NCBI GenBank assembly: GCA_037969585.1
Contig: JBBKXR010000277.1
Coordinates: 1-14,390, forward strand
Direction of reading: 5' to 3'
Origin: JBBKXR01 sp037969585
Lineage (GTDB): Bacteria > Verrucomicrobiota > Verrucomicrobiia > Verrucomicrobiales > DEV007
DNA length: 14,390 bases
In this document: one piece after another, positions 7,891-14,390 of the stretch
Numbering within the stretch: position 1 is the first letter of the stretch
Layout: every line of letters starts with the position of its first letter
Notes under the pieces: generated by a model
What the model saw: only the letters and a program-made list of their open reading frames with translations
What the model was told of the DNA's origin: nothing
Databases searched by the model: none
Program-made: the position numbers and the translations under genes

Positions 7891-9582
7891 ATGGCGAGAC
7901 GCAGACAGGACGAAGAGCGCAGTATGGACTCGCTGATGGATGCCCTGACCAACGTGGTCGGCATTCTGCTACTGATTTTGATCATCAGCAGCCTCGGCAT
8001 GAGTGCGGCGATCAAGGTGATCGTTGAGAATCTGCCCGAGGTCTCGGTCGAGCAGCTCGAACAGATGAAAACCGTCGTTGACGAGCAGCGCAAACAAATG
8101 GCGCAGTTGCGTGAGACTTCGTCCCTGCAGGAAGACTCGACCAAAGATCGCGACGACAAGCAGACCCAGGTCGCGCTGCGCATCAAGGAACTCGAAGAGA
8201 ATAACAAAGAGCTACAGGACAAAGTCAACGACATGGCTGCCCTCGCGCAGAAGCTCAAAGAAGAAAAAGAGAAAAAGGTCGTCAACGACGAGGAGGTGTT
8301 GGTCGCCAGTAACGAACTGTCGAAGATGCGGGCGATCCTCGATCAGACCCCGGAGCGTGAAGCCAAGGAAGCTGAGATCGTGCGCATGCCGAATCCGCGG
8401 TTATCGGCAGACGAAGTGCAGGCCAATTACGTCGTCTGTCAGCATGGCAAGCTCTACTTCGTTGGCAATCCCTACGACCACGCATTCATCGTACGCGATG
8501 TCCTCGACCGGCAGGCTGCCAAAGTAATATATGATGGTGACGAGGTCGGTAGCTACGTCCATCCGATTCAGGGAACCCGAAAAAATGACTCGGGCAGGGG
8601 CTATCTCTCGCTCGACGAGTCGGTGCGAAAGGAAAGTCGCTTCGTCAAAGAAGCACCGTTCAAGGATGTCCTGCTGACCGAATGGAATGCGGCGTATGAC
8701 GCGACCACAGAAGGCGCCGTGATCGAGAAACTGTTCGGCAGCAACGACAAGCGCGATATTCCGGTTTATGAATACCGGCTCGATCCCGCCAAAGTCGCGG
8801 CGCTGTTCGGCGAGGCGTCACCGGCACCGGAACCCTACGACGGCGTGATCTATCACATCGCCCGCAACGGCACGACCGATCGATTGGCCATGGGTTTCAG
8901 TTTTGATCCCGAGAAAGGCTGGTCGCGTGAGCAGTTTCGTCAGCGCGGCTCGGGCTTCGATCAAGCTCTGAAGAACCTCTCGATCAAGCCCGGCCAATTG
9001 ATCTACTTCTACGTCGCCAGCGACAGCTTTCGCGTCTATCTCGCCGCGCGTGACATGGTGGACTTCTATAATTTGCAGGCCGGGTGGACGACATTCCGGG
9101 GCACGCCGCTCCAGTTCAAGGCGACGGAACGCATCGATACCACCAAGATGACCATAGGCCTGCCGGTCGACGATTACGTGAAGACTGCCACGAAAGCCGG
9201 CACTGCGATGGCAGCGAGCACCAAGTCGGAGATCGAGAACTTCGATGCCAATCTGGCGGCGCTCAAAGCACCCGAGGAGGTCGAGAAAGATCCCGTCGCG
9301 AAGGCCAAGTGGCTCGCCGATTTGAAGCTCGAACGTCAGGCCTTTATCCGCTCGAGCTTGCAGGGCTGGACTCGGCAGATTTTCGAAGCCGCACTGGTGG
9401 CATCCGAGGTGAAGGGTGACAAAGAAGTCTCGCTCGACGTCCACCCACCGGAGATCCCACACAGCCGATTGTTCGTGCCGTCGTCGTTGCCGAGCGCACC
9501 CCGGCCGCCGGTCGATCCGAACGCGCCCAAGCCTAAGCCGACGCCGAATACCCCGGACACGACCAAGTTGATCTTGGATTAG
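7891..9582 (+). CDS. Large ExbD/MotB-like rod protein with the channel Asp
   Basis: 563 aa. The N-terminus MARRRQDEERSMDSLMDALT leads into one membrane span (about 18-38, VVGILLLILIISSLG). D17, just before the span in SLMDALT, aligns with the conserved Asp of ExbD/TolR/MotB. Residues about 50-150 are a strong coiled coil (many Glu, Lys, Gln). Two globular stretches follow. One includes NYVVCQHGKLYFVGN (about 178-192); a later LIYFYVASDSFRVYLAARDM segment (about 370-390) resembles the LILLVRANDGAVDAYSRV segment of the preceding protein, suggesting related domains. The C-terminus (about 520-560) is Pro-rich and disordered. Most of the chain should be periplasmic. It is far longer than ExbD (about 140 aa) and has no visible OmpA-type peptidoglycan-binding motif, so it is not a standard MotB. 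Its product probably pairs with the preceding rod protein inside the ExbB-like channel. Weak ribosome site GAAAG precedes the ATG. Confidence 0.8.
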   Translation: MARRRQDEERSMDSLMDALTNVVGILLLILIISSLGMSAAIKVIVENLPEVSVEQLEQMKTVVDEQRKQMAQLRETSSLQEDSTKDRDDKQTQVALRIKELEENNKELQDKVNDMAALAQKLKEEKEKKVVNDEEVLVASNELSKMRAILDQTPEREAKEAEIVRMPNPRLSADEVQANYVVCQHGKLYFVGNPYDHAFIVRDVLDRQAAKVIYDGDEVGSYVHPIQGTRKNDSGRGYLSLDESVRKESRFVKEAPFKDVLLTEWNAAYDATTEGAVIEKLFGSNDKRDIPVYEYRLDPAKVAALFGEASPAPEPYDGVIYHIARNGTTDRLAMGFSFDPEKGWSREQFRQRGSGFDQALKNLSIKPGQLIYFYVASDSFRVYLAARDMVDFYNLQAGWTTFRGTPLQFKATERIDTTKMTIGLPVDDYVKTATKAGTAMAASTKSEIENFDANLAALKAPEEVEKDPVAKAKWLADLKLERQAFIRSSLQGWTRQIFEAALVASEVKGDKEVSLDVHPPEIPHSRLFVPSSLPSAPRPPVDPNAPKPKPTPNTPDTTKLILD

Positions 9583-9626
9583 ACTATCTGCCGACAGTAG
9601 GTGCGTGTATCACCGAAGCAAAAATT

Positions 9627-9673
9627 TCGGATGGCAAGGCGAGAGGAGGACGGGCAGCGAGCTCTCCATCCGA
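9627..9673 (+). repeat. Palindromic repeat unit E1, related to the unit at 9864-9930
   Basis: TCGGATGG (9627-9634) is inverted as CCATCCGA (9666-9673). The interior holds TGGCAAGGCG and, exactly 14 nt later, AGCGAGCT. The same two blocks with the same 14-nt spacing occur on the opposite strand in the 9864-9930 palindrome. It starts 44 bp after the stop of the large rod gene and could serve as a transcript-end hairpin, but no T-run follows. It is directly preceded by a small hairpin CCGAA/TTCGG (9613-9630). No protein is supported in 9583-9754. Confidence 0.55.
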
Positions 9674-9754
9674 CGACCAAAGCAGCCGAGCCGGAATTTT
9701 GGTCCGGTGCGCACGTGAACCGCTGGCAAAGCGGGCCTGATTTGTGCCCCCTGA

Positions 9755-9975
9755 GAGACTGTTGAAAAACCTTCGAACGAAAAATCTACCATGTTTTTTG
9801 GCACTTGGATTGCGGCTTCGCCGGGGGATTGTTTCACCGACCCTTCAGGTTGCGGCCCTTTTGTCGGCTGGCTTCGTTTCGAATTGTTCAGGTAGCTCGC
9901 TACCTGAACAATTCGCGCCTTGCCAGCCGACAAAATGACTCACAGTTTTTCATCCTATGCTTTTTCAACAGTCTC
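9755..9975. mobile_element. MITE-like / IS-derived non-coding element with 15-bp inverted ends
   Basis: A 221-bp element is bounded by perfect 15-bp inverted repeats: GAGACTGTTGAAAAA at 9755-9769 and TTTTTCAACAGTCTC at 9961-9975. Ends of this GACTGTTGAAAAA type are familiar from several transposase families, from memory. The flanks CTGA (left) and CTAA (right) could be an imperfect 4-bp target duplication. It encodes no transposase; open frames crossing it are short, low-complexity and disagree with the flanking genes. Inside lies a long near-perfect palindrome (separate entry). It separates the membrane module from the propeller operon. The rest of 9583-10062 holds no gene I can support. Confidence 0.7.
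9864..9930 (-). repeat. Long near-perfect palindrome E2 inside the element
   Basis: Outer arms TCGGCTGGC (9864-9872) / GCCAGCCGA (9922-9930) and inner arms CGAATTGTTCAGGTAGC (9880-9896) / GCTACCTGAACAATTCG (9899-9915) are perfect inverted repeats with a 2-nt centre. The only mismatch is an internal bulge (9873-9879 against 9916-9921). The symmetry extends outward through TTTTG to 9859-9935. A single strand of this DNA or RNA would fold into one long hairpin. Read on the minus strand it carries TGGCAAGGCG, 14 nt, AGCGAGCT, as in the unit at 9627-9673. Confidence 0.8.
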
Positions 9976-10000
9976 CTAAATCTAATCGATAGGCGCAAAG

Positions 10001-10018
10001 ACGTTTGGCACGTTTGGC
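10001..10018 (+). promoter_or_regulatory. Tandem 9-bp repeat upstream of the propeller operon
   Basis: ACGTTTGGC occurs twice in direct tandem, 45 bp before the propeller start. The second copy also forms the palindrome GTTTGGCAAAC (10012-10022). It is placed where a regulator of the two-gene operon could bind. No convincing -35/-10 pair was identified, so the role is a guess. Confidence 0.25.
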
Positions 10019-10062
10019 AAACAGACTGGCCAAGATCCTCCGGAAGGTTCATTCTTAGAGCG

Positions 10063-11247
10063 ATGAAATTTCGCTCTCTGGTTACGGTCGTTCTATGGTC
10101 AGCGTCTTTACTCGCGAGTTCGCTCGCGGAGGATGCGGTAGTTTTTGAGGCGGTGACCATCGATGATGGTGTCGAGATCGGCTACGGACTGTCGATAGGT
10201 GACGTTGACGGCGACGGCAAAGACGACATCATCCTCGCAGATAAACGTGAGTTCCGTTGGTATCGAGCTCCAGATTGGACGCCGTTCGTTCTCGCGAAGA
10301 ATCTGACGCTGCGTGACAACGTCTGCGTGGCCAGCGCAGATCTGGACGGCGACGGAAAAGTCGAGATCGCTGTCGGTGGCCAATGGAATCCAGGCGAGAC
10401 GTCGGACGCCGAGCAGTCAGGTTCGGTACATTACCTGGTGGCGCCGGAAGATCGCACGCAGTTGTGGAAACCGATACAATTGCCGCATCAGCCGACCGTG
10501 CATCGCATGCATTGGGTAGGCAAGCAATTGGTGGTATTGCCTCTACACGGCGTCGGCAACAGCAAGGATCCTCAGCCCGATGAGACCGGCGTCAATCTGT
10601 GTCTGAATTGGGTGGCCCCGCCCGGCACGCCGGATCAGCCCGGGACGTGGCGCTTCGATCCGATATCGACACAGCCGGCCCTGCACAAGACTCACAACTT
10701 TGACGTCGATGGAAAAGACATTGTCGTCGCCAGCGCCGAGGGAATTTTTCGAACTTCGATCGTCGGCGATGGAGTTGACTCGCTTTTCATCAGTCCGAAA
10801 ACCAGCACGCCGCCCTGCCGGGGCGTCGGTGAGGTGCGTGTCGGTCGCGAGTTTTACGCAGCGATCGAACCGATCCACGGCAACGACCTGGTGATCTATG
10901 TCGAGGGCGGCGACGGTGCGCCTTCCGAGGCTTGGCAGCGGATCACTCTGACCGATCAATTGAATGAGGGGCACGCACTGGCGGTGGGCAATCTGTCGGG
11001 TAGCAAAGACAGTGACGAGATCGTGGTAGGCTGGCGCAAACCCGACGCTGACCAGCGTGTGGGCTTGCGCATGTTCCATCGCGATGCCGATGGCGCCTGG
11101 CAGTCGCAATTGATCGATGACAACGACATGGCCTGTGAAGATCTGAAACTCGCCGATCTCGACGGCGATGGCCGGCTCGATGTGATCGCCGCCGGACGTG
11201 ACAGCCACAACCTGAAGATCTACTGGAACCGGAAGACCGTAAAATGA
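10063..11247 (+). CDS. Exported FG-GAP/VCBS-repeat beta-propeller protein
   Basis: 394 aa from the ATG at 10063. The frame stays open further upstream, but that part runs through the IS-like element and its peptide is implausible, whereas MKFRSLVTVVLWSASLLASSLA is a good signal peptide. Three calcium-binding D-x-D-G-D-G loops are visible: SIGDVDGDGKDDIILAD (about 44-60), SADLDGDGKVEIAVGG (91-106) and LADLDGDGRLDVIAAG (363-378). A degenerate fourth is VGNLSGSKDSDEIVVGW. This pattern is the FG-GAP/VCBS propeller blade of integrin-alpha-like and bacterial secreted proteins. It should fold as a calcium-stabilised propeller in the periplasm or outside the cell, perhaps binding a carbohydrate or protein; no catalytic motif is visible. 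The stop overlaps the next gene's start (ATGA), so the two are translationally coupled. Confidence 0.88.
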   Translation: MKFRSLVTVVLWSASLLASSLAEDAVVFEAVTIDDGVEIGYGLSIGDVDGDGKDDIILADKREFRWYRAPDWTPFVLAKNLTLRDNVCVASADLDGDGKVEIAVGGQWNPGETSDAEQSGSVHYLVAPEDRTQLWKPIQLPHQPTVHRMHWVGKQLVVLPLHGVGNSKDPQPDETGVNLCLNWVAPPGTPDQPGTWRFDPISTQPALHKTHNFDVDGKDIVVASAEGIFRTSIVGDGVDSLFISPKTSTPPCRGVGEVRVGREFYAAIEPIHGNDLVIYVEGGDGAPSEAWQRITLTDQLNEGHALAVGNLSGSKDSDEIVVGWRKPDADQRVGLRMFHRDADGAWQSQLIDDNDMACEDLKLADLDGDGRLDVIAAGRDSHNLKIYWNRKTVK

Positions 11248-12599
11248 ATGAGTTGCGATTCGTGAGATTCTCGTTTTTGCTGCGAATCGCCGTGAATAAA
11301 TTTACCCTTCCCTGTATCTCGAAAATCAAATCCAGCGTCGCCGCGCTGTCAGCTATTTTATCCATCGCCGGGACTGAGGCGCAGGATACAGGATCGGCCG
11401 AAGGTGAATGGGCCCGTTTTCGTGGCCCCAATGGTTCAGGCATTGCTGCCGAGTCGGCCAAGTCGATACCGGTCGAGTTCACAGTCGCCGACTACAAGTG
11501 GCAGACCAAACTGCCCGGCGGCGGCCATTCGTCGCCAGTGGTTTGGGGAAAGCACATCTATGTCACGGTTGATGAAGGATCGGGCAAGCGCTCGGTGATG
11601 GGTTATCACTTCGACGATGGTCGCGAACTTTGGAAGCTGCCTGCCGAGTTTGAGGAGCACAACCTCAACAAGTTCAACAATTTCACGTCGTCTTCCCCGG
11701 CCTGTGACGAGACCGGTGTTTACGTAACCTGGGGCTCGGGGATGAAGTCGATCGCGCTGGCAGTCGATCATGCGGGCAAGCAACTTTGGCAGCGGGACTG
11801 GGACGCGTTTACTTCTGATCACGGTGCCGCAGCGTCGCCGATTGTCGTCGACGGTATCGTCATTCTAAATACCGATTCCAAGGACGAAGGTCGCAATCAA
11901 ATTCGTGCTCTCGACGCCAAAACCGGAGCTGACGTATGGATTCACGAACGGGTCACAGCTGAAAGTGAGAAACACACCACCCCTTACAACACTCCGGTGG
12001 TTCTTGAACTCGGCGGAAAAAAGACGGTCGCATTTTTCAGCACCAACGACGGGTGGTTGGGGCTCGAAGCGGCGACCGGCAAGGAAGTGTGGCGATACGG
12101 TGGCGAGTACGAATTTCGCTCGGTGGGTTCGCTGGTGACGGGAAACGGCATCCTGTTTGGAACGATGGGTTCCGGTGGTGCCGGCAAAGACAGCACGGGG
12201 CTCAAGTTCGAGAGTGGGGTGGCGCAGCCGACGCTCGCCTATGCACTCGGATTCAAAGACAAGTTGAGTTACGTGCCGACTCCGCTGATCTACAATGGCC
12301 TGACGTTTCTGTGGGGCGACGGCGGCATTGTCAATTGCATCGACACCGCAACCGGTGAACCAGTCTACGATAAGGGGGAACGCGTCGGTGGTAATTTTTT
12401 CAGTTCGCCGATCTGTATCGACGGTAAAATTTACTGCGGATCCCGCGAGGGAGAAATGGTGGTCATTCCAGCGACACGCGATTTCGAGATCCTCGGTCGC
12501 AGTCATTTCGAATCAGGTATTTATGCTACGCCTGCGGTAGCCGGCGGTCACCTGATCGTGCGCACCGAAACGCACCTGATCTCGATCGGCGGGGAGTAG
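11244..12599 (+). CDS. Exported PQQ-like (BamB/quinoprotein-type) beta-propeller protein
   Basis: 451 aa from the overlapping ATG at 11244. An in-frame GTG at 11292 gives a tidier signal peptide (NKFTLPCISKIKSSVAALSA...). After the signal comes EWARFRGPNGSG, an opening typical of Planctomycetes/Verrucomicrobia PQQ-like repeat proteins. Repeated blades follow the pattern SPVVxGxxIYV / LDAKTGxxVW: HSSPVVWGKHIYV, AASPIVVDGIVIL with RALDAKTGADVWIH, YNTPVVLEL with LEAATGKEVWRY, PTPLIYNGLTFLWG with IDTATGEPVY, FFSSPICIDGKIYCG, and YATPAVAGGHLIV. No dehydrogenase active-site motif or cytochrome c motif is seen, so it is probably a binding or scaffold propeller, not a quinoprotein enzyme. It forms an operon with the FG-GAP protein; the pair may assemble together. 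Confidence 0.9.
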   Translation: MNELRFVRFSFLLRIAVNKFTLPCISKIKSSVAALSAILSIAGTEAQDTGSAEGEWARFRGPNGSGIAAESAKSIPVEFTVADYKWQTKLPGGGHSSPVVWGKHIYVTVDEGSGKRSVMGYHFDDGRELWKLPAEFEEHNLNKFNNFTSSSPACDETGVYVTWGSGMKSIALAVDHAGKQLWQRDWDAFTSDHGAAASPIVVDGIVILNTDSKDEGRNQIRALDAKTGADVWIHERVTAESEKHTTPYNTPVVLELGGKKTVAFFSTNDGWLGLEAATGKEVWRYGGEYEFRSVGSLVTGNGILFGTMGSGGAGKDSTGLKFESGVAQPTLAYALGFKDKLSYVPTPLIYNGLTFLWGDGGIVNCIDTATGEPVYDKGERVGGNFFSSPICIDGKIYCGSREGEMVVIPATRDFEILGRSHFESGIYATPAVAGGHLIVRTETHLISIGGE

Positions 12600-12615
12600 G
12601 TCGGAGCTAATGTGG

Positions 12616-12637
12616 GGCGCGAAGATAAGCCCGCGCC
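12616..12637. terminator. GC hairpin between convergent genes, possible bidirectional terminator
   Basis: GGCGCG (12616-12621), a 10-nt loop and CGCGCC (12632-12637) form a perfect six-pair stem, 16 bp after the PQQ-like gene stop and about 70 bp after the integrase stop on the other strand. There is no clear T-run on either side, so termination efficiency is uncertain. Confidence 0.35.
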
Positions 12638-12704
12638 TGGTTGGAATCATGGTCCTTTCTGCGGCGATCAAACTCGCATGAGAGGTGCGCGCTGGTAAAT
12701 GCAA

Positions 12705-13955
12705 TTAATCATCGGAAAGCACGTCCAACGGGCTTTTCACCCCGGCTGCGCCGATGTTCTGGGCGACGTGAGTGTAGCGCATCGTAGTGCTGACATCGTC
12801 GTGGCCAAGCAAGTCTTGAAGAGTGCGAATGTCCGTTCCTGACTCCAAAAGGTGGGTCGCGAAGCTGTGCCGAAATACGTGCGGAGTGACGAGCTTCTCA
12901 ATGCCGGTTTTGCGGACCGCTGCGCGTAACGCCCGTCGATAGGTCTCGTTATGAACATGATGTCTGCGCCAAGTCCCGCAATCGGGATCGTGCGAACGCT
13001 TTTCCGACGGCAACATCCAATACCACTCCTAACTTTCCGAGGCCGATGGATATTTTCGAGCCAACCCGTGGGAAAGCTTTACTCCCGCGAGCTTCTCGGC
13101 ACGATCCAGATCGTAAAAAGGTCGCGCCGCATCCCTGATATCCAGCAGATCTGTCTTGATGCTACCCGGCAACATCGTGATCCGATCCTTGTCACCTTTA
13201 CCGCCGTGGATCTGTAGCTGGTTTCGCTCCCAATCAAAATCCTTTAGGCGCAGCGCCATCAGTTCGGAGATCCGCATACCAGTTCCATACTGTAATCGAG
13301 CATAGACCTCGAAGCGGCCCTGCATCTCCGCCAATACCTGGAGCACTTCTCCGCGGCTCAGGACCACCGGAATCCGAGGATTTGTTTTGCGTAACTTGAC
13401 CAGAAGAATCACCTTTTCCGGGGGCATACCGCAGACATCCCGGTAGAAAAATACCAGCGAATTAAGGGCGACCTTCTGAGTTTGATAGCTCAACTTCTCT
13501 ACATCGACCAATTGCTGCAGCCAAGCCGGGCCAACACTGAGATCGAGTGTCGCCCGCGCATCACCATCCCATGCACCAAAGCGCGCCACGTAGGAACTGT
13601 AGTTTTTTCGGGTCTTAGGCAGTAGCCCTCGGCGTGCACCGTTCGCTACGACAGCAGTCCTCAGTCGTTCAGGCAGTGATGTCGGGATTCGGCCGTGCTG
13701 CCGACAGACTGCGACCCAGTTCAACTGCCAAGCGATCGCCTCGCCCCACTGCTTAAGTTGCCAGCGATGTCGAGGTTTGGTTTTCACCGCCTCGAGCCAA
13801 AAACGCTTCGCCGCCTGTCGTTCCAGGGACAGTCCTTTGTCGATGCGCCATTTTTCGAACCAAGTTAGAAGCATCTCGAACCCGCCACGGTCGAAATCGG
13901 GGACATCCCGCGATAGTTTCAAATCTCTTCTCCAATCAGTTTGTGGTATACTCAT
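12705..13955 (-). pseudogene. intI: Integron integrase (IntI-type tyrosine recombinase) interrupted by one amber codon
   Basis: From the ATG at 13955 the frame runs 308 codons to a TAG at 13031-13029 and then continues in the same frame for 107 codons to the TAA at 12705. Read through, the protein is 416 residues. Catalytic residues are split: R228 (GTGMRISE) and the GGKGDKDR lysines lie before the stop; H359/R362 (TPHVFRHSFATHL), H385 (LLGHDDVSTT) and nucleophile Y394 (MRYTHV) lie after it. The stop sits in HGLARKYPSASES-TAG-EWYWMLP, equivalent to the HALERKYPRAGESW-GWFWVFP stretch (integron-specific patch) of IntI1, so one Trp codon TGG became TAG. The N-terminal ~110 residues exceed IntI1 in length. 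Without readthrough the product is inactive. An alternative TTG start at 13997 would lie upstream of the LexA-like box and is less likely. The second ATG (13016) only yields a fragment without R228. Confidence 0.9.
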
Positions 13956-13963
13956 AAGAACAC

Positions 13964-13977
13964 TGTTCCATTGAGCA
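13964..13977 (-). promoter_or_regulatory. Candidate LexA (SOS) operator at the integrase start
   Basis: TGTTCCATTGAGCA differs by one base from TGTTC-N4-GAACA, which I recall as the LexA motif reported for Verrucomicrobia. It lies 9-22 bp upstream of the integrase ATG. SOS control of intI by LexA is established in proteobacterial integrons. Match and position are seen; the identity as an operator is inferred. Confidence 0.4.
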
Positions 13978-14083
13978 ATGGTTCGAGTGAAAAGCAAAAA
14001 AGTGAGAAAGTTACTACTGCTTAGTTAGTAATGAAGATGAGTCGATTATGGTCTATCCAAAAACAAACCAAGGGATATCCAAG

Positions 14084-14117
14084 TGACAACCAAGCCATAT
14101 TAGGCTGACAACCAAGC
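14084..14117 (+). repeat. 12-bp direct repeats in the putative attI region
   Basis: TGACAACCAAGC occurs at 14084-14095 and again at 14106-14117, a 22-bp period or about two helical turns. A partial copy (ACAAACCAAG) precedes them at about 14063-14072. Class 1 attI1 carries direct repeats DR1 and DR2 that bind IntI1 upstream of its core site; these may be the equivalent. Confidence 0.6.
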
Positions 14118-14134
14118 GTCGAAAAAGGTAAAAT
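14105..14134 (+). promoter_or_regulatory. Outward cassette promoter (Pc candidate)
   Basis: CTGACA (14105-14110) and TAAAAT (14129-14134) each match the sigma-70 consensus at five of six positions, with an 18-bp spacer. The promoter points away from the integrase, toward the cassette side. Its predicted start, near 14141, is about 15 bp before the attI core. This is the arrangement expected of an integron Pc. Confidence 0.55.
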
Positions 14135-14139
14135 TGGTC

Positions 14140-14162
14140 GTTACGTTTTCGTTAAGTTAGAC
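14140..14162 (+). other. attI: attI recombination site (core GTTAGAC)
   Basis: GTTAGAC at 14156-14162 fits the integron core consensus GTTRRRY, oriented away from intI. The overlapping GTTAAGT (14151-14157) also fits. The core lies 201 bp upstream of the integrase ATG, a spacing similar to class 1 integrons. Crossover would fall between G14156 and T14157. The downstream sequence should therefore be cassette DNA. The assignment rests on motif and position only. Confidence 0.5.
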
Positions 14163-14390
14163 AAAGTAATTTGCCGCGAACCGCGCAATCACCGTGCCCA
14201 CAGCAGTCCTCCGCCTCGCTTGCCTTTCCGAGATAGACCACTTAGATGTGGGTGAATAAAACTGTTAGCCTCAGAGGTAGATTTAAATCTCAAGTGCAAT
14301 TGGCTACTTGGTATTTGATGTTGGTTTTATCGTAATCTGATGTTTAAGAAGTGTAAAGTCGGAGCGAAGTGGAAGCGAGCGCAGCGATGC
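14157..14390 (+). other. Start of first gene cassette (partial), no convincing gene
   Basis: This AT-richer stretch follows the attI core. The only plus-strand frame in cassette orientation is a 29-codon ATG frame at 14246-14335 with a hydrophobic end (VQLATWYLMLVLS). It is too short to call as a gene. A perfect palindrome AGATTTAAATCT lies at 14279-14290. The last 34 bases (from about 14357) are a run of GAGCGAAG/GAAGCGAGCG-like units, as seen in the left arm of some attC sites, but the complementary arm would lie beyond the window and no RYYYAAC core is visible. Confidence 0.35.

Noticed and set aside
5278..9582. Zorya-type defence system or flagellar MotAB
   Set aside because: No OmpA-like peptidoglycan-binding domain, helicase, nuclease or flagellar gene is present; only the general channel fold is shared.
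9610..9933. 107-codon minus-strand open frame across the palindromic region
   Set aside because: It spans the two palindromic units and the element end; the translated sequence has no domain and simply reflects the repeats.
9805..10062. N-terminal extension of the FG-GAP protein by 86 codons
   Set aside because: The extension is translated IS-like element; a proper signal peptide starts at 10063.
12705..13016. A separate 103-residue recombinase gene
   Set aside because: It is in the same frame as the upstream 308 codons, separated by one TAG, and holds only the C-terminal half of one catalytic domain.
14260..14266. Second integron core site near GTTAGCC
   Set aside because: It does not fit GTTRRRY and no attC-like inverted structure precedes it.
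1..14390. CRISPR array, tRNA or rRNA genes
   Set aside because: No regularly spaced repeats, cloverleaf with CCA-end context or conserved rRNA segments were recognised by eye.

Overview
The window looks like chromosomal DNA of a Verrucomicrobia/PVC-group bacterium. This is inferred from gene content only: a secreted type I sulfatase, FG-GAP (VCBS) and PQQ-like beta-propeller proteins, an FHA protein, a PVC-style NarL-type response regulator, few clear Shine-Dalgarno sites, and a candidate LexA operator of the form reported for Verrucomicrobia. No rRNA or marker gene is present to confirm it.

Layout. (1) Positions 1-2892, minus strand: an FHA-domain protein running off the left edge, preceded by a soluble three-PAS histidine kinase. 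(2) 2959-3633, plus: a LuxR/NarL-type response regulator divergent from the kinase, its likely partner. (3) 3658-5061, minus: an exported sulfatase. (4) 5278-9582, plus: a three-gene membrane module. It has a TolQ/ExbB/MotA-type proton-channel protein with an N-terminal zinc ribbon and a cytoplasmic coiled coil, followed by two different ExbD/TolR/MotB-type single-span proteins with coiled-coil stalks. Only the second keeps an Asp at the expected proton-carrying position. (5) 9583-10062: no gene; a 221-bp IS-derived or MITE-like element with 15-bp terminal inverted repeats and two related palindromic units. (6) 10063-12599, plus: a translationally coupled pair of exported beta-propeller proteins. 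(7) 12705-14390: the start of a chromosomal integron, with an intI-type integrase on the minus strand broken by one in-frame amber codon, a candidate LexA operator at its start, an outward cassette promoter (Pc), direct repeats, a GTTAGAC attI core and the beginning of the first cassette. This last region is visibly AT-richer than the rest.

The two most interesting systems are the zinc-ribbon proton channel with two unlike stator-rod partners, which would make an asymmetric ExbB/ExbD-type motor, and the integron platform whose integrase is interrupted exactly at a Trp of the integron-specific patch. The kinase/regulator pair probably controls transcription of unknown targets. The sulfatase and propeller proteins suit a polysaccharide-degrading marine lifestyle. 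All functional calls are by motif reading; no database search was possible.
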